A stretch of 38,664 nt of DNA from Stephanodiscus triporus (taxonomy: Eukaryota; Bacillariophyta; Thalassiosirophyceae; Thalassiosirales; Thalassiosiraceae). The stretch covers positions 1 to 38,664 of the forward strand of contig JALLAZ010000085.1 in assembly GCA_036939755.1 (NCBI GenBank). The letters are read 5' to 3'. Under the pieces are notes generated by a model that did not search any database, had not been told where the DNA came from, and saw nothing but the letters and a program-made list of their open reading frames with translations. Below are positions 1 to 10,204 of this stretch, piece after piece. The position numbers and the translations under genes are program-made. Numbering within the stretch: position 1 is the first letter of the stretch; every line of letters starts with the position of its first letter.

Positions 1-814
1 TTGAGCATGAAGTGGTTGTCCGGGTACAGCTCTTAGTATTCATAGCTAGCGCGCCATATATCAAAGAGTGGATCTGGATGAGACCCGCCTCTCCGTCGGC
101 GTGTGCGAATATCTGATCCCTGTAGGGCCTGTAGTATCCGTCCTCGTCGGGGACATCGTAGCGCACGATGCACGTCCAGGCCAGGTGGGCCTCGCCGTCG
201 TCAAGGCCGCGCACGATCGTGAGGCTGGGCTCGCCGCACTGGCCGTGGAACTCGGACGGTACGCGAGACTCGGCGAGCGCGACGGCGACGGCGGTGGCGG
301 AGTCGATGGCGGGCTCGGCCGAGGGCACGGTGGAGTCGTCGACTAGCTCACCGTTCACGGCGAAGACGTTGCCGTCTGGGTCGGAGTGTACCATCATGGA
401 GGCGCCCTCGACCGCCATGCCGTGGATCATCTGGACAAAGCGCACGTGGTTGGCGTTGGAGTTCTTGGGCACGTACTTGTTGTTGGGGCTAGAGACGCCG
501 AGGGCCTCGAGGATGCCTCTGGCACCTGCCTGTGCGGCGGCGGCGTTGGAAACGTTGATCTTCCCGAACTTGCCCTTTGTCTGGACCGAGCCCTTACCGC
601 GATTGGCTGCGGGGCTCAAGAGGAAGCGCTGGTGATTCTTGTGGTGGTCTGAGCCAAGCGTAGAGGAAGAGTCCTCCTTGTCGGTGCGGGCCAAGACTCT
701 GCCCGGGGAGACAAGGAGGAGGAAGACTATGGCGGCTGTTGCGATGACGATGATCCCTCCGCGCTGGATCATCCGGACGCCATCCGAGTGCGGGGGGGGC
801 GTCGGCGTCGTCAT
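1..814 (-). CDS. Thermolysin-like (M4/fungalysin-type) metallopeptidase, N-terminal part, cut by window edge
   Basis: Reading the minus strand from the ATG at 814 gives 271 codons with no stop to the window edge, so the catalytic domain lies outside. Residues about 20-36 are a hydrophobic signal or anchor segment. Residues about 115-160 match an FTP propeptide domain (HVRFVQMIHGMAVEGASM, then HSDPDGNVFAVNGELVDD). About 170-250 resemble a PepSY domain, with the LAWTCIVRYDV strand. The frame then enters IYGALAMNTKSC, which corresponds to the pro/mature boundary of M4 peptidases. In this family the FTP/PepSY region is a chaperone-like inhibitory propeptide of a secreted zinc protease. No HExxH is visible because that part is missing. 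The gene is divergent from the ceramidase gene with 148 bp between start codons. Family assignment is good; activity is inferred. Confidence 0.72.
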   Translation of the reverse strand, partial: MTTPTPPPHSDGVRMIQRGGIIVIATAAIVFLLLVSPGRVLARTDKEDSSSTLGSDHHKNHQRFLLSPAANRGKGSVQTKGKFGKINVSNAAAAQAGARGILEALGVSSPNNKYVPKNSNANHVRFVQMIHGMAVEGASMMVHSDPDGNVFAVNGELVDDSTVPSAEPAIDSATAVAVALAESRVPSEFHGQCGEPSLTIVRGLDDGEAHLAWTCIVRYDVPDEDGYYRPYRDQIFAHADGEAGLIQIHSLIYGALAMNTKSCTRTTTSCS

Positions 815-962
815 TGCAACAGTTTCCTCTCCCTCGTCCTTAGGTCCGTCTTCTGAGATTAGCCTGCGCGTACGATACGATACGTACCTACTTTTTTATC
901 AATAGGGCGCGCAACCAAAAACATCATGACACAGGTTTCTACCATAGCCCGTTACCCCCACA

Positions 963-1898
963 ATGTCGCACCCATCTAAAAGCAGCGGTTACTTTATCAA
1001 CAACAGCAATGGCGAACACTCTTCGTCCGCGGGCTTATGGAAGCCACACACAGCCTCGATTGACTTTTGCGAGAGCAACTATCTATTGTCTGATCTCGTC
1101 GTCGAACCGCACAACGTCTGGTCGTCCTTATTCGCGTTCACTCTATTGGGAGCTGTTGGCATCATTTACGGCAACCCCACGCGTGAATGGCGGACATTCC
1201 TAGTTTATGTCATCCTCCTGATCATTGGACTGGGATCGGCGTGCCTACACGCAACACTGCACTGGTGCTTCCAATCGTTCGATGAGCTCCCGATGTTATA
1301 TTTGGTCATTTGCAGTTTGTACTCCGTGCTGGAGGTGGACTCTCCCAAGGGCGAACGAATATACCCGCACCTCCCGGCCTACTTGATCCTACTGAGTTGC
1401 GCAAGCACTGCAATTTACTATGCGTTTCAGCAGATGTATGCGGTTTTCCTTGTAACCTTCTTCTCTATGACGGTCATTATATTTGGTCTACACATTCAGA
1501 TTGCCCGAAGACTATACCACGAGGTTAGAGGTAAAAAACAGGAACAGGTCGACAGGTCTAAAAACAGGACGAAGGAAATAGCCCTTCGATTTTACGCATT
1601 GCATCACATTGTGTACACTTTGATTGCATCTCCAATATGGGCTATAGATCAATTTCACTGCGGATATCTACTGCCCATTTACAACAACCTACCATTTCCC
1701 TTGACGGGGATGACGCTGCATGTTGCCTGGCATATTTGTGCCGGATTTGGATGTCACTTTTTCATACAGTTCTTGAGTGCCTGTCGGGCGGATACGCTTG
1801 GGATGGTTTGCGATACTAGGCGCGTGTTTGGCGTTCTTCCGGTTGTGATTATTAACACACCAAATAATAAAATAGGTGCGAATAGGAAAAAAGCCTGA
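963..1898 (+). CDS. Alkaline ceramidase (ACER/alkaline phytoceramidase family, CREST superfamily)
   Basis: Intronless 311-residue polytopic membrane protein of normal family length. The family hydrolyses (phyto)ceramide to a sphingoid base and fatty acid in the ER or Golgi. The N-terminal calcium-site motif is present as ASIDFCESNY (D34, E37, N39) with a further Glu at E48. The catalytic block GLGSACLHATLHW...QSFDELPM supplies S92, H96 and D107. The C-terminal zinc block LHVAWH supplies H253 and H257. These correspond to the Ser, three His and Asp of human ACER3. About seven hydrophobic segments are visible. The tail ends in basic KIGANRKKA, possibly an ER-retention type KKxx-like end. The ATG at 963 is chosen because it precedes all conserved motifs at the usual distance. 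All catalytic residues are intact, so activity is expected. Confidence 0.93.
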   Translation: MSHPSKSSGYFINNSNGEHSSSAGLWKPHTASIDFCESNYLLSDLVVEPHNVWSSLFAFTLLGAVGIIYGNPTREWRTFLVYVILLIIGLGSACLHATLHWCFQSFDELPMLYLVICSLYSVLEVDSPKGERIYPHLPAYLILLSCASTAIYYAFQQMYAVFLVTFFSMTVIIFGLHIQIARRLYHEVRGKKQEQVDRSKNRTKEIALRFYALHHIVYTLIASPIWAIDQFHCGYLLPIYNNLPFPLTGMTLHVAWHICAGFGCHFFIQFLSACRADTLGMVCDTRRVFGVLPVVIINTPNNKIGANRKKA

Positions 1899-2607
1899 TG
1901 GGATGTTGCGTCCTGCTTTGATGAACAACGAAACTCATGCCGAGCTGTCATGTCGGTGCGATACAGCGATGACAATTCATCTTAGGAGGGGCTTGACCCA
2001 AACGAATGACGTGCCGTAGCATAGAGCGAAAAAGAAAGCCAACAGTTGCTCCATCTGGCATGTGTACATATTCTACACACAAATATCAGGTTCTCCTTTC
2101 ACCAGCTTATGCTAGTTTCCACTATGAATTCCATGCATGGAGTGGGAAGTCACGATGCGCTTGACTAGACAGGGTAAAAGTAAACAAGAGAAAGATCACG
2201 CAAGTAAAGGGTGGAGAAACGAGAATGCAAGGCATACAGTGTGGCAAAGAGGCATCACTTTACAAATCTCGAGAGAAAATTAGAGTTTGTTGTTTACACA
2301 TTTTTTTACACATTTCGTACCTTCCACCCTTCCACACTACTCCATTTCGCCGCGACAACAGAGGATCGAACTGTCGCTGGAAACACAACCCCCCGCCCCT
2401 CCATGTCATAGACTTCCAAGTCCCACGCTCACGTCATCCTCCCACGCGCGTCTTTCAATCACAGTCGAAATGCTTGCACTAAATTCCAACTAACAACCAG
2501 CGATCATCCCCCCCCCCCTTCTCTCGCCTCCCCCCCGAAAAATGAAGCTCAGTAATACCATCGTAACATTTCTCCCCAACCTCTCGAGCGGTTTCTATTT
2601 CATGCTC
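1899..2607. other. Intergenic, shared 3' region
   Basis: AT-richer stretch between the convergent ceramidase and SET-methyltransferase genes. It contains short pyrimidine and poly-C runs near 2507-2540. The short open frames here have no recognisable domain, and I see no gene. Confidence 0.6.
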
Positions 2608-4119
2608 TCAGGCATACTCCATGACTCCGACTCCCGCGGCCTCGAGATTCGACTGGACCTTCAAAAACGTCTGTTTGACGAACTCGTTGTGGCGCAATAT
2701 CAACGGCAGTCGCGGGTGCTCCTCCACGCTGCGGCCGTAGCTCTTCCTCTCCAGCGTGTCGAGCGCCTCCAGGAACGTGTCGACGTGCTTCTTGATCGCG
2801 CTCAGCGTCTCGTAGCGGAACTGCTCGTGTATACCCGCCTTCGTGGCCTCGTCGCCGCCGACGTGCGCCTCGTAGAAGGCCTGCTTGTACCCGTCCGTTT
2901 CCGGGCTGCTCTTCAGGTTGGCGAGGACCTTGGCGTACAGCACCACGTCGAGCACCTCCTGGCTGATGTCCCCCGTGTCGTGGTAGAAGAGCATCCTCGA
3001 GAAGTCCATTCCCATGGCGATGTTCTCGGGCGTCTTGGGTATGTCCATGATCTTGCAGAACGTCGCAGGACTGGTCTCGTCGAGGAAGCCGTATCGAGCG
3101 AAGAGAAAGGACGGATTCGTGGGACAGCCGTAGCTTATCCTGAGGGGTGTATTCGCGGCCACGTCTGCGGTTGTGTATACCATCGCGTTCCCCCCCGGCG
3201 CGTCGAAGTAGACCTCCACCTCCGTCTGGGTGCCGTGGTTGAACATGTCCGCCAGGGCTGCGTGCGGCGGGCGGGAAGAGAATATGGACGGTCAGCGAGC
3301 GAGTATCCAATCATCGAATCATCGAATCATCATTTTCGACTCACGCGTGAGGGTGACGTCCGTCCCCTGTCCGTCCTTGTCGGCGTACGCCCGCGTGTAC
3401 ACCGCGTTGAACGCCCAGCTCAGGACGGCCTCGTCGCCCTTGACGTAATCGGAGAGGAAGTCGACCTTCCCCAGCACCTGCCTGAAGTTGTCGAACTTCA
3501 CCCTCTCGAGGCGGCTTAGGGAGAATACCAGCGGCGGGAGGCACTCGAGGCAGAAGTCGGTCATGCTGACGGCGTTGAAGTACAGGCGGGGGAGGGAGTC
3601 GAGCCACGGCAGGTACGGCGAATTTTCCCCCGCGTCGTACTCCGCGAGGAGCTTGAGGAAGAGGTGGAAGTCCGCGATGGAATTCTGACCCCCGATCCTC
3701 GTCAGCTGGTCGACCGCCGCCGCCAGCCCCCCGCTCGACATGGCCCCGAGCTCCGACGCCACGGCCGTGCTCGACAGGCACATCTGGGACGGCACGTACA
3801 TGATCGTCGTCCCCGCGGGTATGTCCGACGTCGTCACGTACTGGTAGTCGAGCCCGTCCTCGGAGTACAGCTGCAGCCCGTCTATCATCTGGACGCCGTT
3901 GGACGTGGCCCACGACTCGAGGGGGGAAACGTTTCGGGGGGAGAATTCCGAGACGTCGACGGCGGGACGTCCGGCGCGGAGGGAGGTGGAGGACGACGAC
4001 GCGGCGGCGGAGGCGGAGGTTGAAGTTGACGATGTCCGAGGAGGGGGAGGGGGAGGGAGAGGGACGAAGGCGCCCGCGGACGATGCGGACAGCAGCAGGC
4101 GAATGACGGATGGTCGCAT
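2608..4119 (-). CDS. Plastid-targeted SET-domain protein methyltransferase (Rubisco LSMT-like), two exons
   Basis: Exons at 4119-3345 and 3257-2608 are joined across an 87-bp GTGAGT...CGCAG intron (3258-3344). The joined protein has 474 residues. The join recreates LTPLADMFNH (residues about 257-266), the conserved SET segment before the substrate/AdoMet pocket. RISYG (298-302) and then LFARYGFLDE follow, typical of the LSMT/SETD3 branch, with an LSMT-type helical C-terminal substrate-binding region. The start MRPSVIRLLLSASSAGAFVP gives a signal peptide ending in an ASAFAP-like SAGA-FVP site and then a Ser/Thr-rich transit region, the bipartite plastid targeting type of diatoms. An upstream in-frame start at 4320 would bury this signal and is rejected. 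Lysine methylation of a plastid protein is inferred; the substrate is unknown. Confidence 0.88.
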
Positions 4120-4614
4120 GGTGATGATGCTGTGTGGTGAATGTTGAGTGATAGCAGTTGTTGTTGTCAGATGGAGGGAGAGAGGAAGAGAGGAAGAAGT
4201 TAGAGATAATAATATGATGTGATGGATGATGGGGAATTTTTGTGTTGTCGTTGTTGAGGGGCTCGGAAGAACGTCAGTGCAACTCCAAATGGAAGTGGGA
4301 GAGGATGACGTCAGACTCACCGAGATTTTACCAGGAACCCCAGGTGATCTAGTATTAGGATAGGTATCTAGTAGAGTGGCCTCAAAAAATCACCCGTTCT
4401 CTCTCTCAGTGCGCGCGTTAGAGGTCGGCCATGGCTCCTCGACAAAACAAATGACGAATCAACCATAGCATCGCCCTATTTATCATCAGAGGAGAATGCC
4501 ACGGAGGGGGATCCCAGTGTTTGATCATCTTAGGAATTTTTTAAAAAGTCGGCATGACACGGCGTCACGTCGACAGAACTCGGAAGGTCGTAGGACCAGG
4601 CTGGGATCCACGCG
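4120..4614. other. Intergenic, upstream of the SET gene
   Basis: Presumed promoter and 5' UTR of the minus-strand SET gene, running into the decayed RCC1 region. No motif is strong enough to call and no gene is seen. Confidence 0.5.
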
Positions 4615-6228
4615 ATGGACGAGGAGGCACCGGCGGACGCGATTGAAACGGGACGCGACGAAGAACATCGACTTCGCCGCTCGGCCCGCAGATTTCGCAT
4701 ACATCGGCCCTCCTCTCTTTCCTTCCGCTGCGCTCGCTGGCTAGCTGGCGTTTGCCGCCGGTCTGTCGTGCTTGTGGCGAGGTGCGAATCGCCCGCGACG
4801 ACCGCTGGCGGGGCGAGGGTACATCGAGCGCCGGCGGCGGCCGAGGACTGCCGCGGGGATCGTGGCGATCGATCTCGCAGTTCGCGAGTGCGCACCGCGT
4901 CGACGGCATGCTGTGCACGTGCGGTCTGCGCGCGGCTTCGGGGGCGACGCGATGGTCCGACGCATGCGCACGACGATGCCATGCACCGGCCGGGGGTGGA
5001 GGCGGGATTTCTGCCCAGCCGACGAGTCATCGGCTCCGCTTCGCTCGTGCGACGACGGGCGCCGAGCATTTCTTGGGGAGTGGCTTCAGACGGCGCGCCT
5101 TGTTGCGCGTGGGGCTCTCCGCGCGGATCGATAGGCGGCGGCGTTGGGCGGTTCTCGCATTCATCGCGCGTGTCCGATGGGCATTCTGCCACGCATCGGT
5201 AGGCCAAAATCAGCATTCCGACGGAGGTTACCTCTTGCCGACACGGACGGCAGGTGCCGTCCTCTCAACCGGGCAGGCGAGATCAAGCAGATCCGCATAG
5301 CCACCTGCCCGTGAGCAGAGCTGTGCGCTGGTTACTCATGAGGGTGACCGACCTGTACTACTTCGGCATCAATACATACTTCGCAGACGAGTGCCCGATC
5401 CCATCTTTAATGAGCATCATCGACCCAGCTCAACGGCGTGTTAAAGTGTCGAGCGTCGCGCTCGGTGACGAGCACGGGCTGCTCGTGGACGTCGCTGGCC
5501 GTGTCTTCTCCTTTGGCAACGGCACTTACGGCCAGCACGGCCTCGGGCACGAGCGCGCGGTGGGCCACGCCACCCTGCTCGACTCGCTCGCAGAGAAAGG
5601 AGGGCGTGGTTGTAGTTTCCGTCGCTGCCGGCATGAACCACTCTCTTTGTCCGAGCTCGGCTGGCGAGGTGTGTAGGCCTTCGGAGACAATGAGCGGGGA
5701 CAGCTTGGCTGTATTGATGCTCTTCGTCATCTGGAGCCAAACCACATCTTGATCCCATCTGCCGACACGGTCGAGCCTACGGTCGTGCTGTCAGGCATCC
5801 ACTCGGTGAGCGCTGGATTCGACCTGAGCGCCTTCGTGACCATGGACGGCGCCGTGTTTACTTGTGGGCAGGTGAATGAGGGCGGCTTGGGGTACGCATC
5901 CGAGTTCAATTATCCACAGCAGGTCTGCGAGTTGGCGCCTCATCATGTGACATGCGTCTCCGTCGGCGGCGGTCACATGGTCGCACTCACAGCAGACGGG
6001 CTGGTCTTTTCATGGGGCAATAACGACCATGGCCAGTGCGGTCGTGATCAATCAGAAAATGATCTGCGGCAGTCCGGAGAGAGTCATGGGTATCACCATG
6101 ACGGAAGTCCGTGTGGATTCTCCGTGTACGACGTCGCCCAGGCGGCCTTGCCTGCACTGGCGCGCTTTGCGAGCGCCGGCGACACCGCCACCTTCGTTAT
6201 CCTGGGCGAGCCGCTGCGGGTTTCGTAA
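4615..6228 (+). pseudogene. RCC1-repeat protein, frame-broken pseudogene
   Basis: RCC1 blades are recognisable but scattered across frames. Parts near 4870-5200 read HRVDGMLCTCGL and VASDGAPCCAWGS. Near 5280-5350 the frame gives EIKQIRIATCP, then TGA; the next frame gives EQSCALVTHEGD; the third gives DLYYFGINTY. From 5360 DEHGLLVDVAGRVFSFGNG is open until about 5600. The frame then shifts to VVVVSVAAGMNHSL and SSAGEV, and at about 5668 shifts again with an in-frame TAG just before AFGDNERGQLG. From 5710 to the stop at 6226-6228 a clean frame carries the last blades (FTCGQVNEGGLG, FSWGNNDHGQCG). At least four breaks in about 400 bp is more than an intron model explains. The intact family forms seven-bladed propellers, often as nucleotide-exchange or scaffold domains. 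The N-terminal limit is uncertain. Base-calling error is the alternative. Confidence 0.68.
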
Positions 6229-7135
6229 GAGAGAGATGACAACAGGAATCGCCAGACAGTTCGCTCATTGCTACATGTCCCCATCCTTTCCGGAAAAGAC
6301 GTATGTTTCGATCCATCTATTGTTGTTCAGACTACGTTTAATCTAAATGGTTGTATGGTATCATAAGTAATATTCTAAAGCAAATTTTTATCACCCAAAC
6401 CTCTTCTTTAAATTATATCGTTCCCTTCTTTTACAAAGAACATCGTACACTTCCGCCTCCCCCCCAAAGCAATCGTCTCCGTACTCATTCGAGAGTCGCC
6501 CGACCTCCCTTCCCTTCCCTTCCTCACTCCTCCTCCTCCTCTTTCTCCTCCTGCCGTTTCCATCAGCTTAGTTATAGTGTTGATTACTTCTCCTCGGTAT
6601 TATATCTACACCTATCCATGGATCTGGCCGATTTTGAATGAACTAGAAGAAGAAGACGACAGGAAGAATTTTCAGCCCCTGGCAGTCGTTACGTTGAAGA
6701 CCATGAGATATGGATCTTTCTCCCAGAAGTGTACTTATTACATGGACGACTGGATAATAATGTCGTCCACGGAAAGACCCATCCAGACTGAAATCGCTGC
6801 ATCTGCATACGCTGCAATTGAGCCGTTTCATACCAGTTATCGGACGAAATGGATTTGATATTATTTGATGGGCTAGACACATCAACCAAGAACCAACGGA
6901 TGAATGGAGCAAGGAGGNGAAATGGATTTGATATTATTTGATGGGCTAGACACATCAACCAAGAACCAACGGATGAATGGAGCAAGGAGGCACTCAAATG
7001 GGAGGCATTGAATAGAAAACAGTGCAACCTTGCGTATCCACGACGAAAGAATATTCGGCGAGATAGATATGTATGGCCTGCTTGGGGCGCTCGGCATTTA
7101 GCTGCGCTCCTCGCCTCCTCGCCTCGAGAGGGATA
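6229..7135. other. Intergenic with an assembly join
   Basis: Lower-GC region with a pyrimidine-rich tract near 6490-6560 and the N-flanked duplication at 6846-6990. Short open frames, for example 6577-6858, show no recognisable domain. Confidence 0.5.
6846..6990. repeat. 72-bp exact direct duplication flanking a single N (assembly gap)
   Basis: Bases 6846-6917 and 6919-6990 are identical over 72 bp and are separated only by N at 6918. The copies start with gaaatggatttgatattatt and end with gagcaaggagg. This is the pattern left when two contigs with an unmerged overlap are abutted with one N, so the true sequence probably contains one copy. Confidence 0.9.
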
Positions 7136-9207
7136 TCAGTAGCTGTGCAACCAGTCTTGCGCAAGCTGAAGTGCCTTCTTGCTTGTCCTATCCTTAATAT
7201 GCACACGTCGCTGGAATATTTCGAATCCAGCAATTTCGCACGCGAGGTCTCTCGCTGCTCTCCTTTCGTCGGGAGTGGGACCATGGAGCTCGAATGAAAC
7301 AGCCGCTCGTAGGACCGATAGCATGAACTCTTGATTCTCTTCGATTTCTTCCACGCTCAATGATTCGTGGTGAAGTCCCCTCTCTTTCGACTTGGATATT
7401 ATCCCTTCGTACAACGACATGATTTTCCTATTCAGAGCATTCCGCACGGCATGGTCGCTGGTACCCCCGAGCTCGCTCACGTAAACGCTCATTAGCAATT
7501 CGACGTCCGATGCCCGCGGCGTGAACGGAGCGACGTCCTTGTTGGCGTACGTCACGGCCGCATCCCAAATGGAATCGGCGACGTCCGACCTCCTCGCCTT
7601 CCTCGCCGCCTTGAGCGTCCCCCTCCAGGTATTCGGGGTCGGTTCGATCCCATCGGCCTTCATCCGTCGGAGCACGTCGTGGGCTTTTTCGATGTCGCCG
7701 CTGAGGGCGCACGCGCGAAGGAGGGCGTTGTAACAGGCCAGGTCGGGAGTCGCGCCGGCATTTCTCATCATCTGGAATACGAGGAACACCTTCATGAGCA
7801 TGGACGAGTCGTTGCCGTCCTGGATTAGGGTTAGGGAACGCATCAATTCGGCATAGAGCACGATCGCCTCCGGCGTCGCGCCGTTGGACTCCAACGAGGG
7901 AGTACTCCTGTCGGTATCGTGGAATTTGTCGATAATATTCAACTGCAGGCCGTCCTTGCGTATGACGCTCTTGTCGGCCAACGTCAATGCGACGCCCATC
8001 AGGCTCGTGTACATGACCTCGCCCGGGACAAGGGATTCGCCTTTCATGTACTGAAGCACCTCGAGCGTTTCCGCTATCCGGGACGCCCTCAGGAGACAAT
8101 CGACGAGACAGCCGCACGTGACCGAATTCGGCCTCACGCCGTCGTACTTCTGCATCGTTCGGAAAAGTCGCATCGCCGTGTGTATCCGCCCGGACTTCCC
8201 GCAAGCGTTTATGGCGGCCGTCCACGCTCCCACCTCGTTGAACAACGCCTGTCGGCGATACTCGGACTCCCCCTCGCCCGCCCCCATCGATTTCTGCTTC
8301 AGCATCATCCGGAGCCCGGCCAGCGCGAGGTCGGTCCGACCGCACCTCCCGCACGCGTCTATCAGGGCGCAGTACGTCATGCCGTTGGGCTCGATCCCGT
8401 CGCCGATCATTCGATGGAGGAGCTCGAACGCCTGGTCGGGATCGTTCTCGCCGCCGCTGCGCACGTCCCTCAACGCGCGGGAGGGGGCCGCGGGCGTCCC
8501 AACCGTCGTGGCCGTCGTCGTCGTCGTCGTCGTCATCGTCCTGCCCCCCGTGGACTTGCGCGCCACGGTGGATATGAGTATGGTGTAGGTGCGAGCGTCC
8601 GGCAGGAGGGACTCGTCCCCCGACGCCCCGGCGTGCGCGATCATTCGGTCGGGAACCTCCAGCGCCGCGCCCAGCTCCCCCGCCACCTTGCAGGCGTCCG
8701 CGAGCGTGTTGTAGGTCACCACGGTCGGTTCGGTGGGGGGTATGCCGTCGTGGCGTCGATGAGAATCGTCGTCGTAGTCTTCTTCGCCGACCATGGCACG
8801 CAGGACGGACCTCGCCGACTCGTGATCGCCGAGTTTGGCGTACGCGTTCATGAGCGTGTTGCAGAATATCACGTCCGGGATAACGACGTCGGCGGCATCA
8901 TCTCTGCCGTTTTCTCCCCCCTCCTCCTCCTCCCCCCCCCCCCCCCCCCCGTAGACACGTGTGTAGAAGTTCCTCTGGTTCTGCATGATATTCCACAATC
9001 GCAGCGCCACCCTCGGCTTACCGAGGCTTACCGCTCTCGACATGAGGGCGGAGTACGTGACGAGGGTCGGCTTGGGAGGCTCGGGAACGAGATCCACGCG
9101 AATGCCGACGACGACGACGACGTCGTCGCCGCCGTCCCCGTCGTCGACGGACGACGAACGATCATCGACGGGGAGGGAGGAGGGCGCGACGGCAGCGGCG
9201 CCCGTCC

Positions 9208-9241
<34 letters not shown>

Positions 9242-10000
9242 AGCGTCGCGCCCGAAAAGCGACGCCGACTTCCTCATCTGCGCGAACAGGCGGAGCGCCC
9301 GTCGGAACTCTCCCGCGTCGCCGAACGTCGCGAGCGCTGCTCGACACCGCGGAGGGAGAGGTGTGTGTGTGTGTGTGTGTGTGTGTTTGTGTGGGGGGGG
9401 GGTGGTGGTGGTGGAACGAGGACATCGTAAGAACGAACGAACGAACGAACGAACGGACGAACGAATGAGGGGATAAAAAACAAACAAGCAAAACAAGCGC
9501 CGGGAGCGAGTTCACTCGCCCGAGTTGCACTGCCGGACCGACGGGAATAACCTCGCGCGGCGAGGAGGATGAGAAGAGGAAGAAGAGGAAGAAGTGGAAG
9601 AAGAGGAAGAAGAATACGACGGGTCGTCGGAGGCGGCATCGACGACGACGACGACGTCGGCGATGGCGTCGCGGAGCAGGCCCTCGACGACGACCGCCTC
9701 CTCCATCCTATGCCGCGCGGCGGCGTCCGCGTCGTGATCGCCGCCGCCGCCGCCGCCGCCGCCGCGATAGTGACGACGCGGCGGGGGGCGCTGCAGCCCC
9801 CGAGGACGATGACGATGAGGATGACCATGACAGCGACGATGATGACGACGGGGGTCCATCGTCCCCCCTCCGGTCGACCTCGACGACGGCGCTCCGTTCG
9901 TCGTCGACAGCGCCGTCGTCGTCGTCGTCGTCGTCAGAAGAGGAGACCACGGCGAGATCAGGAGGAGGAGGGGCACAGAGAGCAGCGCGGGCCGCCGCAT
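7136..10000 (-). CDS. Pentatricopeptide repeat (PPR) protein, probably two exons
   Basis: The core exon (about 9339 down to 7136, about 734 codons) carries roughly ten PPR motifs, for example VTYSALMSRAVSLGKPRVAL, VIFCNTLMNAYAKLGDHESA, MTYCALIDACGRCGRTDLAL and ACYNALLRACALSGDIEKAH. Low-complexity Ser and Thr inserts lie between some motifs. PPR proteins bind single-stranded RNA in organelles for processing, editing or stability. Upstream, 10000-9516 encodes a signal-like MRRPALLSVPLLLLISPWSP, then Ser-rich DNA ending at a GTGAAC donor, and an acceptor lies at 9340/9341. The exon phases as read (2+2) do not join. Either the frame slips in the CTTCTTCCT microsatellite at 9560-9615 or the first exon differs. 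The intervening sequence is a CA/TTCG microsatellite intron. The 3' part is firm; the N-terminus is tentative. Confidence 0.78.
9361..9466. repeat. Dinucleotide (GT)n and tetranucleotide (GAAC)n microsatellites in the presumed PPR intron
   Basis: A GT run from 9361 is followed by a G/GGT tract and then repeated gaac units at about 9432-9458. Translated on the minus strand they give HTHTHT and VRSFVRSF, which is not protein-like and supports an intron here. Confidence 0.75.
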
Positions 10001-10204
10001 GGCCCTCGCCGACGACTTGCGGTGGCGTGGATGGGGCGGGGGATCGGAGTCTGATCTTATCTGGCCTTGCGATGGTAAAGTATGGTATGTAGTGTTGTTG
10101 TTGTTGTCCTCCCGGCGAGGCATGGGGCGACAGACAGACGGATATTTTTGAATCTCGGGTTTGTTGAGAGCAGAGTGAATCATAAAAATGATGTTCCGTG
10201 TCGG

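Noticed and set aside
2542..3519. 325-codon plus-strand open frame
   Set aside because: Antisense to the SET methyltransferase and running across its intron; the minus strand carries recognisable motifs.
3319..4320. Longer SET protein starting at 4320
   Set aside because: The extra 67 residues are Ser/Thr/His low complexity and would place the signal peptide internally.
4530..5216. 228-codon minus-strand open frame
   Set aside because: Opposite the RCC1 pseudogene; composition is biased and no domain is visible.
9274..9400. HTHTHT and FVRSFVRS peptides as coding
   Set aside because: They are translations of GT and GAAC microsatellites, most likely intronic.
7919..9430. 503-codon plus-strand open frame
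   Set aside because: It lies antisense to the PPR gene, is Arg/His/Val-rich with no domain, and is the typical mirror of a GC-rich coding strand.
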